A stretch of DNA of 64,000 nt from assembly GCA_030998225.1 (NCBI GenBank), contig JAPYXD010000704.1, positions 3,472,001 through 3,536,000 of the forward strand, read 5' to 3'. The notes below the pieces were generated by a model, which was given only the letters and a program-made list of their open reading frames with translations, was not told the origin of the DNA and searched no databases. Position numbers and translations under genes: made by a program. Source of the DNA: Diplolepis rosae. Its lineage: Eukaryota; Arthropoda; Insecta; Hymenoptera; Diplolepididae. How positions within the stretch are numbered: position 1 is the stretch's first letter; each line of letters begins with the position of its first letter. Below, one piece after another: positions 36,428 through 46,480 of this stretch.

Positions 36428-37261
36428 CTAGGATGATGTTTTCAGCGAGGGGTTGAACCCCTCCAGACGCCGCAGGTCGACAGCTGGGTCCTCCGGCTTC
36501 CCGGGGATCCAGGCCGCCGCCTTTAGCATCCTTTGGAGTATCTCCACCCCGCCTACTTTCAGGTTGGCGCCTTCCCAGGGCCTTAGCTCGGCCACCGTTT
36601 CGGTTAGCCATGCTTTGGCCTCTGGGTTTGACGCCACGAAAATAAATACACCTCCCCTGCAAAAGGAGGTCTCAAATCTCGGCCAGTTGCTGGCCGGTTC
36701 TTTGTCCAGGGCATGCAACGTGGCCTCCCTGAAGAGTTCGAACTGCTCTGGTGACAGGACCGACTCCGGGTAACAGGTGTCCGCCACTATCACCGTCAGA
36801 TTGTTGGTCCTCTGAGCAGCCGAAAGCCCCACGCCTGCCAACTCTGTGTTCGTCGTCGGCAGGCGCGCCGGCTTGGGCCTCTTCGGACTTCTCATCCCTT
36901 GCGGGGGAGTGTCCTTTGAGTCCTTTCGTCTCTTGGGGGCCACTATACTCGCCACAGGAGACTGGAGCGCTGCGGCGCTACAAGCCGCTTCGTTAGCACG
37001 AAGGGCCTGCCGCCGCAGCATCCTCTTCTGAGACCCGGTCAGTCTCTTTCTATCAGAGGATGTCCCAGCAGTTACCTCCTGGTTTGCATCCTCTTCCATC
37101 GCAATCTGCTGAGGGACCACATTAGTACCCGACCCCGAAGAGCCAGGACCAGCAGACACCGTCAGCTCCTGCGATTCCTCAGGGGCGGTTTGCAGGGGTG
37201 TATTTGTGCTAGACCTTTGCAAGCCCAGCTCCGCATCCACCCCAGCTCCCGCCTCCTCCAC
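36428..37261 (-). CDS. LINE ORF1 protein, DUF4780-like
   Basis: A 277-aa ORF beginning at 37261. The N-terminal ~120 residues are low complexity, rich in Glu/Gly/Ser, then Arg/Lys-rich. The C-terminal half (VIVADTCYPE, FELFREATLHAL, RGGVFIFVASNPEAKAWL, WEGANLKV) has the pattern of the DUF4780 domain found in arthropod LINE-associated ORF1 proteins, probably an RNA-binding RRM-like fold. No CCHC knuckle is seen. The frame is open throughout. Confidence 0.7.
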   Translation of the reverse strand: MEEAGAGVDAELGLQRSSTNTPLQTAPEESQELTVSAGPGSSGSGTNVVPQQIAMEEDANQEVTAGTSSDRKRLTGSQKRMLRRQALRANEAACSAAALQSPVASIVAPKRRKDSKDTPPQGMRSPKRPKPARLPTTNTELAGVGLSAAQRTNNLTVIVADTCYPESVLSPEQFELFREATLHALDKEPASNWPRFETSFCRGGVFIFVASNPEAKAWLTETVAELRPWEGANLKVGGVEILQRMLKAAAWIPGKPEDPAVDLRRLEGFNPSLKTSS

Positions 37262-37740
37262 CTTGCTATTTTTAATTTTATTAATTAGAGGTTCCAGTCA
37301 TAGTCCGACGAGAAGCTAGGGAATCATAAGGTCCGACCCTGCAGAGCCCCGCTTGCAGGGTTAAGGCTAAGTACTCGGGAAGGTCGCCCGGTGTTCCCGA
37401 GGCACCGTGCGAGGCACCCTGTCTTATACCCGGGTGTCAAGAGAGCCAATGGGCACGGTTACGCACACCCTGGCTTAGGGGGAGCCGTTTCTTGGTCGCA
37501 ACGCAAGCCGGGGACCGGGACGGCCCCGGGCCCTATCCATCCACACGAGGAAAGCCCGTTTATAGGGGTCCTTCATTCACTCCCGGACTCCCATTTGTGG
37601 GGGTCCTGTCTTCATTCAGGAGAGCCCGTTTATAGGGATCTTACACCCGAACCGACAGGATCGGGGACCGCCGCGGCCCCGGGCCGCGCGCTAAGCCCCT
37701 CCACCAACAAGGTCCTACAGCGCCTAGGAGGGGAAAACGA

Positions 37741-38030
37741 CCAAATTTGGACTAAAAAAAATTTCCTGGGATCAACGATTATGAGGCACCAACAAAAAAG
37801 GAGGAGAGAAATAAGCAGGAAACCTTCCCGAACCCCCTCCTTCTTTTTCTCATTTCGCCTGTTTTGTCTTTACTACGCACAATCTTCTACATAAGAAACA
37901 ACTCACCAGCGTTTCGGTGCTTATCCAGGACCCCTTCAAAGCTAAAAAAATAATAAAAATTTGTTATTTGTTAAACATTCTTGACCTTTCACGCTCCATT
38001 CCACCGCGAGCGCCAGCAGGAAAGTAGTAG
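37741..38030. other. spacer between LINE 5' end and TIR element
   Basis: The true LINE 5' end is somewhere in 37700-37900. No other feature is seen. Confidence 0.35.
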
Positions 38031-39267
38031 TACCCGTGTAGAAATTGAAATCGGGGCACTAGCAGGCCCTGATAAGGTTGCCTTACTTTATTTACGGCCC
38101 GGATAAGGAAATTCTATCAGGCCCTGATGGTGTTTCGTCACGCTTGGCATGAAAAGGTTCGTATGTGACCAACCTTAGACGGTCCGTATCATGTAACTTT
38201 TCTTGTGCCTTAGAAATAAATAAGGTTTTCAAGCGGCAAAGTTAATATTTTCGTTTGAATAAATGGAATCGAACAAAAGAAAGAAAGAAGGTGGGAGTTT
38301 GTTGCTGTAAAAAGGGGAGAGGTTTCAGTGGAAGTATGGACACAAATATTATTATATGTTGTTTATGTTCAGATATATAAGTACACAATGATACATTATT
38401 TGTAATCGCACGCTTGAATCAAAAATTTCATATTCGCTTTTGGATTCGAAACCCTCTAACCTACCTATATCATCTATATAACTAAACGAATTCCTAACGC
38501 CTAAAGCCTCTCGGCTATTCTCGCTTACCATATTCCGAAAAAAATCTCGGTTATAAGCTACTGCTGCAAAGGCCGTATAAAATGGGTCTGTACCCTATTA
38601 ATAAGCAATCTTTTTGTTTCAGATATTTTAATCAGTTATGGGTTTGAAATTTTTCCACTTTCAATGACTGAATTAAATTTCTATAAAACACAGTATTTTT
38701 TTATGAAACTTGGCAAACACTTTTTTATCAAAAACATTGTGTAATAAAAAGTTGTATAATTTAGAAGTATACATTTTTACAGAACGTTAGTAATAATTTA
38801 CATAGTATATAACTTTTCACATTTTAATGTCAAGAAACAAGTTGGAAAAGTTTTTGCAATTTCAAAATTTGAAATTTTTGTGCATCGATAGAATCCCACT
38901 AAATCATTATAATTAACTATTTTAAAAGCATATTTAGAAAACTCTTGTTATTTTTACGAATCTATTCAGGTTTCAAAAGGTTATGGCAGAGTCAAACAGA
39001 AGAAAAAATCAAAACAAACGGCAGCAGCAAACAGTAGATCCTGATCACCAACAGAGTCGACCTTATCCGTATCCTGTCAGGGCCGTACGGGTACCGTAAA
39101 TACGGTATACTTCAGGCTGCCTTAGTTAATAATAAGGGGAGCTTATTCAGGCCATATACGAACCTTAACAGGGCCGCTACATAAATTTTTTGATCAGGCA
39201 GCCTGCTCTAGACCTGGTCCAAGCCTTTTTTTAGATAAGGCAAAGTAAGGAAATTTCCGCACGGGTA
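38031..39267. mobile_element. 1.24-kb nonautonomous TIR element
   Basis: The ends TACCCGTG.GGAAATT (allowing one change) and complement are at 38031 and 39267. Next to both ends lie several short subterminal repeats of the type CAGGCCCTGATAAGG/CAGGGCCG. The interior is AT-rich and non-coding. Superfamily unassigned; no clear target duplication. Confidence 0.6.
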
Positions 39268-39296
39268 GCGGTAGTTTTTTTATGCAATTCCATGTA

Positions 39297-40563
39297 TTGG
39301 GTTGTCAATAACGTCATTTCGCTTTTTTCATGATTTTCTAAGCAAATTTATTAATACAAATAACAAACATTAATTAATTATGTATTGACTATTTTGTTCG
39401 ATGACCTTTTGTCATCTTTCAGACAGCTTCATAATTCTGCTTTCGTGGAAAGTTTGGTTCTTAGAGGCAAAAAACTGAATCAACTCATTTTTGATAGCCT
39501 TATTTGAATCTAATGTTTTTTCATTCAAATAGTTCTGAAGTGAACGGAATAAATGATAATCGGATGGTGCAAGGTCAGGACTATACGGTGGGCGAGGCAT
39601 CACTTCCCAGCCTAACTCTAATAATTTTTTCCGAGTGACCAAAGATGTATGTGGTCTGTCGTTATCTTGATCGAAGATGACGCCTTTACGAGTTGCCAGT
39701 TCTGTCCGCTTTTCCTTCAGTTCTTTATCCGATTTAATTAGCTGGCGATAGTAGACATTCGAATTGATAGTTTGGTTCCTTGGGAGCAGCTCAGAATAAA
39801 CAATACCTTTAAAATCCGACCAAACACTTAGCATAACCTCCTTTTGATGTCGATTATGCAAGCTCATCTCGCTTGCTCCATGATATTTTTCGCACGACGT
39901 TATTGTAAACAACTCATTTTTCAACGCTCGTTATGATTCGCTTTGAAAATGGGTTGGTTTAGTTACGTTTCAGCAGTGAATCGCAAATGGAAATTCGTTT
40001 GGTGAGTTGAATTTCGTTTAATCTGTGAGGAACCCAAATATCGAGCTTATTAACGTAACCAAGTTGTTTTAAATGTCTTTCAACGCATGTATGTGATACG
40101 TTCAGCTTCTCTGCGATCTCTGGTGTTGTACTACGCTGGTTATTTTCTATCATTGGTTTTATTTTGTCGTCGTCAACTTCAGTTGGGCGTCCAGAGCGTG
40201 GTGCATCTTTGAGGTAAAATCTCCGGAACGAAAACGAGCAAATCAATTCTGGCTCTGGCGTTATGTTAACGATTTTTCACCATAAACATCATACAACTTT
40301 TCCCGAGCTTGCACTGCGTTTTTACCTTTTCGGAAGTAATAAAGTAAAATGTGACGAAAATGACCCACTGGAATCTTCATTTCGAACCATTTCAAAAGAA
40401 TGAAGAAACAACAAAGCTTGAAAATTTTGTTTTACTGAATGATCTATGAAACGTCAGCTGTCAAATACCATATACGGTCTGAAGTTTCCAATGGAGAAGA
40501 ACGACTTCGAACGACCAAAGTCATCTAGCGTAAAAAAGCGAAATCACTTTGTTGCCATCCCAA
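39297..40563 (-). mobile_element. mariner-family element
   Basis: A 1267-bp element flanked by TA on both sides (39295-39296 and 40564-40565). The TIRs start TTGGG.TG.CAA and contain ATTTCGCTTTTT at both ends. It contains one decayed transposase. Confidence 0.85.
39370..40380 (-). pseudogene. decayed mariner transposase (SETMAR-type lineage)
   Basis: ATG at 40380 (MKIPVGHFRHILLYYFRKGKNA). Helix-turn-helix region with SGRPTEVDDDKI and STTPEIAEKLNVSHTCVERHLKQLG, linker WVPHRLNE. Stops follow near 40280-40260 and 39963, and the first catalytic motif reads SVEK-stop where the family has GDEKW, so the first Asp is gone. The second and third Asp are present: FDQDNDRPH and, 34 residues later, YSPDLAPSD. 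A final TGA replaces the Trp after SER at 39412. Confidence 0.85.
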
Positions 40564-40690
40564 TAGATGAAAATTTGGTCGTTAAGTTTACAATCTGCCA
40601 GTTTTTGTTACCGTTCTCGAAAACCGTACAATAGAATTTATCTGAAATGGGCATAAGAAGCGCTCTTCATCTGCCCAGTGAGCGGCAGTA

Positions 40691-42139
40691 CTTCTTCTTC
40701 TTCTTGGTTGTGGCTTCTTGCTGAGTTTAGCAAATGGCCATATCTGTGCAAATTAATAACATTGGTCCACATGAGAAATATCCAAGTCCAATTAGAGCAT
40801 CAAGCAGCAAACAATAGCGACCAATGACGGCAAGCAAGCAAGTTAAGTTCCACAGTCAGCAGTCTAGCCAGTAGTCAAGCTTAAGCTGTCTATAAGGATA
40901 GGAGTGTGAGGACAGAGGGTATTCGATCAGATCCCAAGGCAGAGGAAAGGCAATCAGAGGCGTACATTAAGCAGGCCTAAATGGCCAGATCTCCAGATCG
41001 AAGAAATCTCCCCAGCTCACCAACTGTCTCCGGATCCGGGTCAAAAATCAAATCCCCCAGGTCGACCTGTTCAGCCCCCCCCCCCGGGAATCGCTCCGCC
41101 AAAAAGCGAAAGAACCTCAGTCTGCCCTCCGATAGAATCGGGCACTCACCAATCAAGTGCGCAAGGCTCTTCAATACTGCGCCACAGCCGCAACCGACAT
41201 CTATGTCCCATCCCATTCTAGCAAAATGGGTACCGGTGCAAATATGTGCAGATCTCAGAAGCGTGACCAGGCTGATATAGCCCCTAGGGAACCTGTGACC
41301 CGTAAACTATTGTCTGGGGGTTTTGAAGGTAACTCTATTAATATAATCACTACAACCAGGCAATGAACCCGCGTAAGGCCACAAGACACGGCACCAGGCC
41401 CTGTAGTCCTGGTCGATAGCAGAGAAGAGATCAGCCAGAGGAATCCCACAGTTCACAGTAAAAGGCCTACAGAGAATCGGTAAACACAACAGTGGATGGA
41501 AAGCGAATCCTAAGAATATATTTGAGAGCGCAGAAGATGGAGTTGAGTTCTGCAGAGAAAATTGAGGTGAAACTCGCAAGGCGAATACCGAATCTGTAAC
41601 CTGAGGAAGGGGCGCAGAAGCCAACGCCCATACCCCCCGAAGAGTCATCACGCGACGCATCAGAAAACGCATGGGCAGAATGTGGATACCGAACACTAAC
41701 CAAACCGACAAATTCCACCGCAGGCTCCACAGCACCCTTCACCTCACGACCAGTCTCAAAATCCAACGCAACGGGGATGATCAGATCAGACCACGCATAG
41801 TCAAAGTGAAGGGGACGAATCGTGCTAAAGCACATGCCCAGTATGCCCCGCACACTCTCATAAGCAAGCAGGAGACCACATCTCGTCGGGTTGGTCCTAA
41901 ATCACCTGAATCGGGATCTCTCAAACAGCAAGGACACCGTGGGGATTAGCAGGCCACCCCTCGAGGCTGCATTTCTAAGAATGAAGCGGCCACCCAAAAG
42001 AGAACGTCGCAGTCCCCGCGGCGGCTCGTTCGATTCAGAAAGGAGTACAGCAATGGGAGTCGAGCGCAAGCAACCCAGAACCAACCACCAGCACAAGGTT
42101 GAATCTCTTCAAGCAGAAGATCAAACTCAATCTCTGTAC
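40691..42139 (-). mobile_element. 5'-truncated LINE 3' end (RNase H and zinc-knuckle region)
   Basis: Minus-strand remnant. At 42096-41902 is the C-terminal RT region (RRSLLGGRFILRNAA). At 41853-41467 is an RNase H domain with FSDASR, AELNSIFCALKYI and VFTDS (the D-E-D residues). At 41216-40977 is the terminal C..C..H..C region (GCGCG...LAHLIGECP). Frameshifts lie between these blocks. The element ends in a (CTT)n/(AAG)n tail at 40691-40705, as in R1-group LINEs. Confidence 0.8.
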
Positions 42140-42361
42140 AGCACAATTTCAAAAACGGAGGAAAGTGTTGAGTCAAGTAGTACACAAGAATCAGAAGAAA
42201 AGGCTACGAGGAAGTTCTTCACATATATACCTTAAAGTACACGAACCTCTGGTGAACAACGTGTAACATATAGCACATGCCGGATACGAGGAACTCCAGT
42301 CTATACGCAGCGTACGCTCACTAGAATTCAAAAATTACTAGTAAGCTTTTTAGGAGGGGGG
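42140..42361 (+). mobile_element. 3' internal end of an upstream copy of the 42-58 kb LTR element
   Basis: 222 bp nearly identical to 55575-55783, including the end polypurine run AGGAGGGGGG directly before the LTR at 42362. An LTR preceded by internal sequence means a second, mostly lost, copy once lay to the left and shared this LTR. Confidence 0.85.
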
Positions 42362-43107
42362 TGTTACATCCTGCATAGGTTTATATTCATCAAATAATGT
42401 AGAATAAGAAATAAATAGAGTGATTCTGAAGAATTTCGGCAACCCAGTATACACAGGAAATGAACACTTGTATGCAGCTGACCCGGACTGCAGGAGTCTA
42501 AAAACATGTCAAAGTGCATGATAAGGACGCTCCCCTAGTCTCAAGGCACTGCACTTAGAGTACTTTCCAGATTTTAACAGATTTTTACAGATTTTCTTCA
42601 GAATAATATTTTGAGAATTTTCTTAATTTTTACTATTTTATCAATAGAGTTTCAAAAAAAACTTCGAATTATATGTTCAGAAGTTTGATAAATCTCACCT
42701 TAGTTATTTAAGTTTAGTTTAGTAATAAGAACTTACGTATGATAAAAGGGTTTTTTTTAAAATAGAGCACAAATGTTAATTTTGCATGCGGAAAATATGC
42801 AAACATAAGATGAACTAATAAATAATTATATAGTATTGTTGTATGATAGGTTAAATTTAATAAGTACAAAAGGGCAAGCAAGAAAGGGGTAAAATTCACC
42901 ATCGCGAATAATTTAAAATTACAATTTAAGTTAAACTCCAACGAAATTTACCGTATAAGACTTTGAATAAGGGTAAACTTAAGAAACTAGGCTTATTTTT
43001 GGTCAATTTGTGTAAAAGGAAAAGTGAATATGAGGACACCCGGTATAAAACTTAACATCTCTCATGCTCTCTTTGTCTTACTCAAAGGGCCTGTAGGACT
43101 AAAATCA

Positions 43108-43115
43108 TATAAATA
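43108..43115 (+). promoter_or_regulatory. TATA box of the 5' LTR
   Basis: TATAAATA, followed by an AGTCAGTTC initiator-like site near 43136. The block is conserved in the 3' LTR (56502-56509) and in the solo LTR at 14471. Confidence 0.6.
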
Positions 43116-43254
43116 GGCGACGAATTTTGGAAGAAGTCAGTTCAACTTGGGCTCTCGTCCCATATCCAGATTTAGTTTTAGTACAACTTTTCCTAAAACT
43201 AAGTTTAGTGAGACTGCATTATTAGCGAAGCAACTTATACCATTTCGAAGGGCA

Positions 43255-45070
43255 ACACTGTGTATTGGTTTGCACTAATTCAATCGAACAAAACATTTCA
43301 ATATCAAAATTTCTTCTATTTATTTACACTGAATCTAGTGCTAACTGTTCCAATATTGGTTTGCACTAATTCAATCGAATAAAACATTTTAATATCAACA
43401 TTTCTTCATTTCATTTATACTGAATCTAGTGCTAACCGTTCCAATATTGGTTTGCACTGATTCAATAAAATAAAATATTTTATATCATATATTTCTTTAT
43501 CCTTCTATATCGAGTCAAGTGCTGACTGTTGCAATAATTGGTTTGCACTGATTCAATTGAATAAAACATTTTAATATCAATATTTCTTTATTTTATTTAT
43601 ACTGAATCTAGTGCTAACCGTTCAAATTTTGATTTGCACTAATTCAAGCGAATAATACATTTCAATATCGAACGTTTCATCTATTTCTTCGTACTGAATT
43701 TAGTGCTAACAGTTCCAATATTTGTTTGCACTGATTCAATCGAATAAAACATTTTAATATCAATATTTCTCTCTGCATTTATATTAAATTTAGTGCTAAC
43801 CGTTTCAATATTGGTTTGAACTAATTCAATCGAATAAAACATTTTAATATCAACATTTCTTCATTTTATTTATACTGAATCTGGTGCCAACCGTTCCAAT
43901 ATTGGTTTGCACTGGTTCAATCAAATAGAACATTTTATATCAACTATTTCTTTACTCATTTATACTGAATTTTGTGCTAACCGTTGCAATATTGGTTTGC
44001 ACTGATTCAATCAAATAAAACATTTTATATCAAATATTTCTTTATCCTTCTACATCGAGTCAAGTGCTAACTGTTCCAATAATTGGTTTGCACTGATTCA
44101 ATTGAATAAAACATTTTAATATCAATACTTCTTTATTTTATTTATACTGAATCTAGTGCTAACCGTTCCCGTATTGGTTTGCACTGATGCAATCAAATTA
44201 AACATTTTAAAATCAAATAATTCTTCATTCATCTAATCTGAATCTAGTGTTAACCGTTCAAATTTTGATTTACACTAATTCAAGCGAATAATACATTTCA
44301 ATATCGAACGTTTCATCTATTTCTTCGTACTGAATTTAGTGCTAACCGTTCCAATATTTGTTTGCACTGATTCAATCGAATAGAACATTTTATTTCAAAG
44401 AGTTCTTCACCCATCTAATCTAAATCTAGTGCTAACCGTTTCAATATTGGTTTGCATTGATTCAAGCGAATAATACGTTTCAATATCGAACGTTTCATCT
44501 ATTTCTTCGTACTGAATCTAGTGCTAACTGTTCCAATATTGGTTTGCACTAATTCAATCGAATAAAACATTTTAATATCAAAGAGTTCTTCACCCATCTA
44601 ATCTGAATCTAGTGCTAACCGTTTCAATATTGGTTTGCATTGATTCAAGCGAATAATACGTTTCAATATCGAACGTTTCATCTATTTCTCATACTGAATT
44701 TAGTGCTAATCGTTCCAATATTGGTTCGCACTGATTCAACCAAATGAAAAAACATCTTAATATCAAATAATTCTTTATTCAGCTAATCTGAATCTAGTGC
44801 TAACCGTTCCAATATTGGTTAGCACCGATTCAATCGAATAGGACATTTTATATCAAATAGTTCTTCATCCATCTAATCTGAATCTAGTGCTAACCGTTCT
44901 AATATTGGTTTCCACTGATTCAAGCGAATAATACATTTCAATATCGAACGTTTCATTTACTTCTTCATACTGAATTCAGTGCTAACCGTTTCAATATTGG
45001 TTTGCACTGATTTAATCAGACAACATTTTTCAATACCAACATTTCTTTATTCGTTTTACCGAATTTAGTG
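43255..45070 (+). repeat. ~90-bp minisatellite in the 5' LTR, about 20 units
   Basis: The unit contains GAATCTAGTGCTAACCGTTC, CAATATTGGTTTGCACTGA and TTCAATCGAATAAAACATTT. I count about 20 diverged units in phase. It lies downstream of the TATA box, so it would be transcribed as part of the leader and 3' end. Confidence 0.9.
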
Positions 45071-45382
45071 CCAAGCATTTTCACACATTGGGCTGCATCG
45101 ATTTAATTAAGACAAATGCTTTAGTAGGGCATTTGGGATAGGTGATATATTTGATTGGTGAATTGACTCTTGGTCTCGAGAAAAACAAAATTACGAATCT
45201 ACAGTTAGCGTTAATTTATTCTCTTAGCTGAAGGCGAATTTTCTTATGATTAAGGTTTTGCTGAAATCTCTAATCACGCTAGGTCGTTTCCTAGGTTATA
45301 GCGTGCGGGCGTTGATCTAAAAGCGAACATCATTTCACATGATGTAAATTTGTACGTTTTCCGACGTAGTAAGGAATATTTT

Positions 45383-45399
45383 TGGAGGCCCCGGAGGGA
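45383..45399 (+). promoter_or_regulatory. primer-binding site
   Basis: TGGAGGCCCCGGAGGGA about 11 bases after the LTR, with the leading TGG expected for a tRNA primer site. tRNA not assigned. Confidence 0.6.
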
Positions 45400-45502
45400 T
45401 AGCCGTAATAGTTATTTAGAGAATACTTAGCATCATCTTATATTTCATAAGGTGTTTTTCGAATATCCTTAAAGGCGTAGATCAGGTCATTAAGTCTGTC
45501 GT

Positions 45503-45856
45503 ATGTATTGTACGAAGTACCCAAATGGGCAAACGTACTTACAATCCAATAGCATATTGAGCGATTTAGGTGTGTCGATTTCGGAAGTAATTATTTTCGA
45601 AAATTTAAGGAAGGCTGCAGAAAGGATATCGGAATTAGAAGATCTAGATGAGGATCGCTGGTCCACTGTAGCGTATTTATGCAGCAATTTTGAAAAACTT
45701 GAGAAGGGTTTTAAGGAATTGGAAAAAGAAAATCAAAAACTTAAACTGGAAAATGAAAAATTAAATACACAGATTACACAATTAAAAAAGAATTATGCGC
45801 AAACCATGGAAACTCAAGATGAAATACTAACATTATTGCGTAATTTAAAGGCCTAA
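45503..45856 (+). CDS. leader ORF A: coiled-coil protein of unknown function
   Basis: 117 codons from ATG at 45503, between the primer-binding site and gag. Residues about 60-105 form a strongly charged heptad-like helix (FEKLEKGFKELEKENQKLKL, then NEKLNTQITQLKK) predicted to be a coiled coil. It is open despite the decay of the rest of the element. I recognise no family. It may be the first exon of a spliced accessory gene (see next entry), a gag-like leader protein, or an independent small protein. Confidence 0.5.
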   Translation: MYCTKYPNGQTYLQSNSILSDLGVSISEVIIFENLRKAAERISELEDLDEDRWSTVAYLCSNFEKLEKGFKELEKENQKLKLENEKLNTQITQLKKNYAQTMETQDEILTLLRNLKA

Positions 45857-45892
45857 TATAATTCTTGACACAGCTTGTTTTATTTTCAGTGG

Positions 45893-46275
45893 AAAGACAA
45901 GATTTTGGTCTTAAGACCAAAAATAAAAAGAGAAAATATAATAAAAAGACACGCGAGAGGCTTAGGAGGCGAAGACAGCAGTTGTAAGAAGAATTCGACA
46001 GGGAAGGATTGAACTTAATAGTGACGTTCAGAGACGTCACCAGCTGTCCTCCCTGTAAGGAACGGCGGGGCAAGATAAAAAGGGGTCCAAAAATTATTAG
46101 TAATGAGGCGGTCGTAAATAAATATAAAATAGAAGACTTAGGAGATCAAATTAGAATATCACAACAAACCTCACCTGAGGTGGTGGAATTAAAAACTATA
46201 TACAAGCCACCTCTAATATGTTTAGTCACTCCTCCTCGGTCGGATGAGGAAATTCCTGTTATAGGAATGAGATAG
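45893..46275 (+). pseudogene. leader ORF B: arginine/lysine-rich accessory region
   Basis: Starts right after a strong splice-acceptor-like tract (CTTGTTTTATTTTCAG, ending 45892). One frame gives a very basic stretch (KKRKYNKKTRERLRRRRQQ), then TAA near 45988, then continues in frame to 46275 with CPPCKERR. The basic block resembles nuclear or nucleolar localisation or RNA-binding arginine motifs. Whether it joins the coiled-coil ORF upstream by splicing is inference. No family recognised. Confidence 0.4.
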
Positions 46276-46480
46276 AGTTAAGGAATAAACTTAGGGATCT
46301 ATTCGGAGAATCGGACATCTCCGATTGAGCTGTAAGAAAAAAGGAGAGGGAAATAAAATAAATAAGAATCATAAATTCAACCTTGCGTGCAATTAATTTG
46401 TCTACCTGAGTTCATTTATATAGTAAATAAGACAATATTAGTTTTTTTTAAATCATTATTACGTAATTTAACAAGAATTA

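Larger units (their letters stand above)
34347..37740 (-). mobile_element. LINE (R1/LOA-like), 5' two-thirds
   Basis: A GC-rich minus-strand element with a repeated 5' UTR (37270-37740, including two GCCCGTTTATAGGG words), ORF1, a short spacer and an ORF2 with endonuclease and the N-terminal part of RT. It ends abruptly at the foldback boundary, without the YXDD motif, RNase H or 3' tail. LINEs usually lose 5' ends, so 3' loss implies later deletion or rearrangement. Confidence 0.85.
42362..45371 (+). repeat. 5' LTR (~3010 bp)
   Basis: Starts TGTTACATCCTGC; its last bases CGACGTAGTA are a mutated form of the 3' LTR end CGGACGTAACA. It contains a promoter block, a long minisatellite and the conserved terminal block GCTAGGTCGTT.CCTAGGTTATAGC. 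About 480 bp longer than the 3' LTR because of extra minisatellite units. Confidence 0.9.

Noticed and set aside
37391..37894. Plus-strand ORF of 167 codons
   Set aside because: It runs antisense over the GC-rich 5' UTR of the minus-strand LINE, is rich in Pro/Arg/Ser as expected from composition, and matches no family.
43255..45070. CRISPR-like regularly spaced repeats
   Set aside because: The ~90-bp units are contiguous and diverged, without unique spacers, and lie inside retrotransposon LTRs of a eukaryote.
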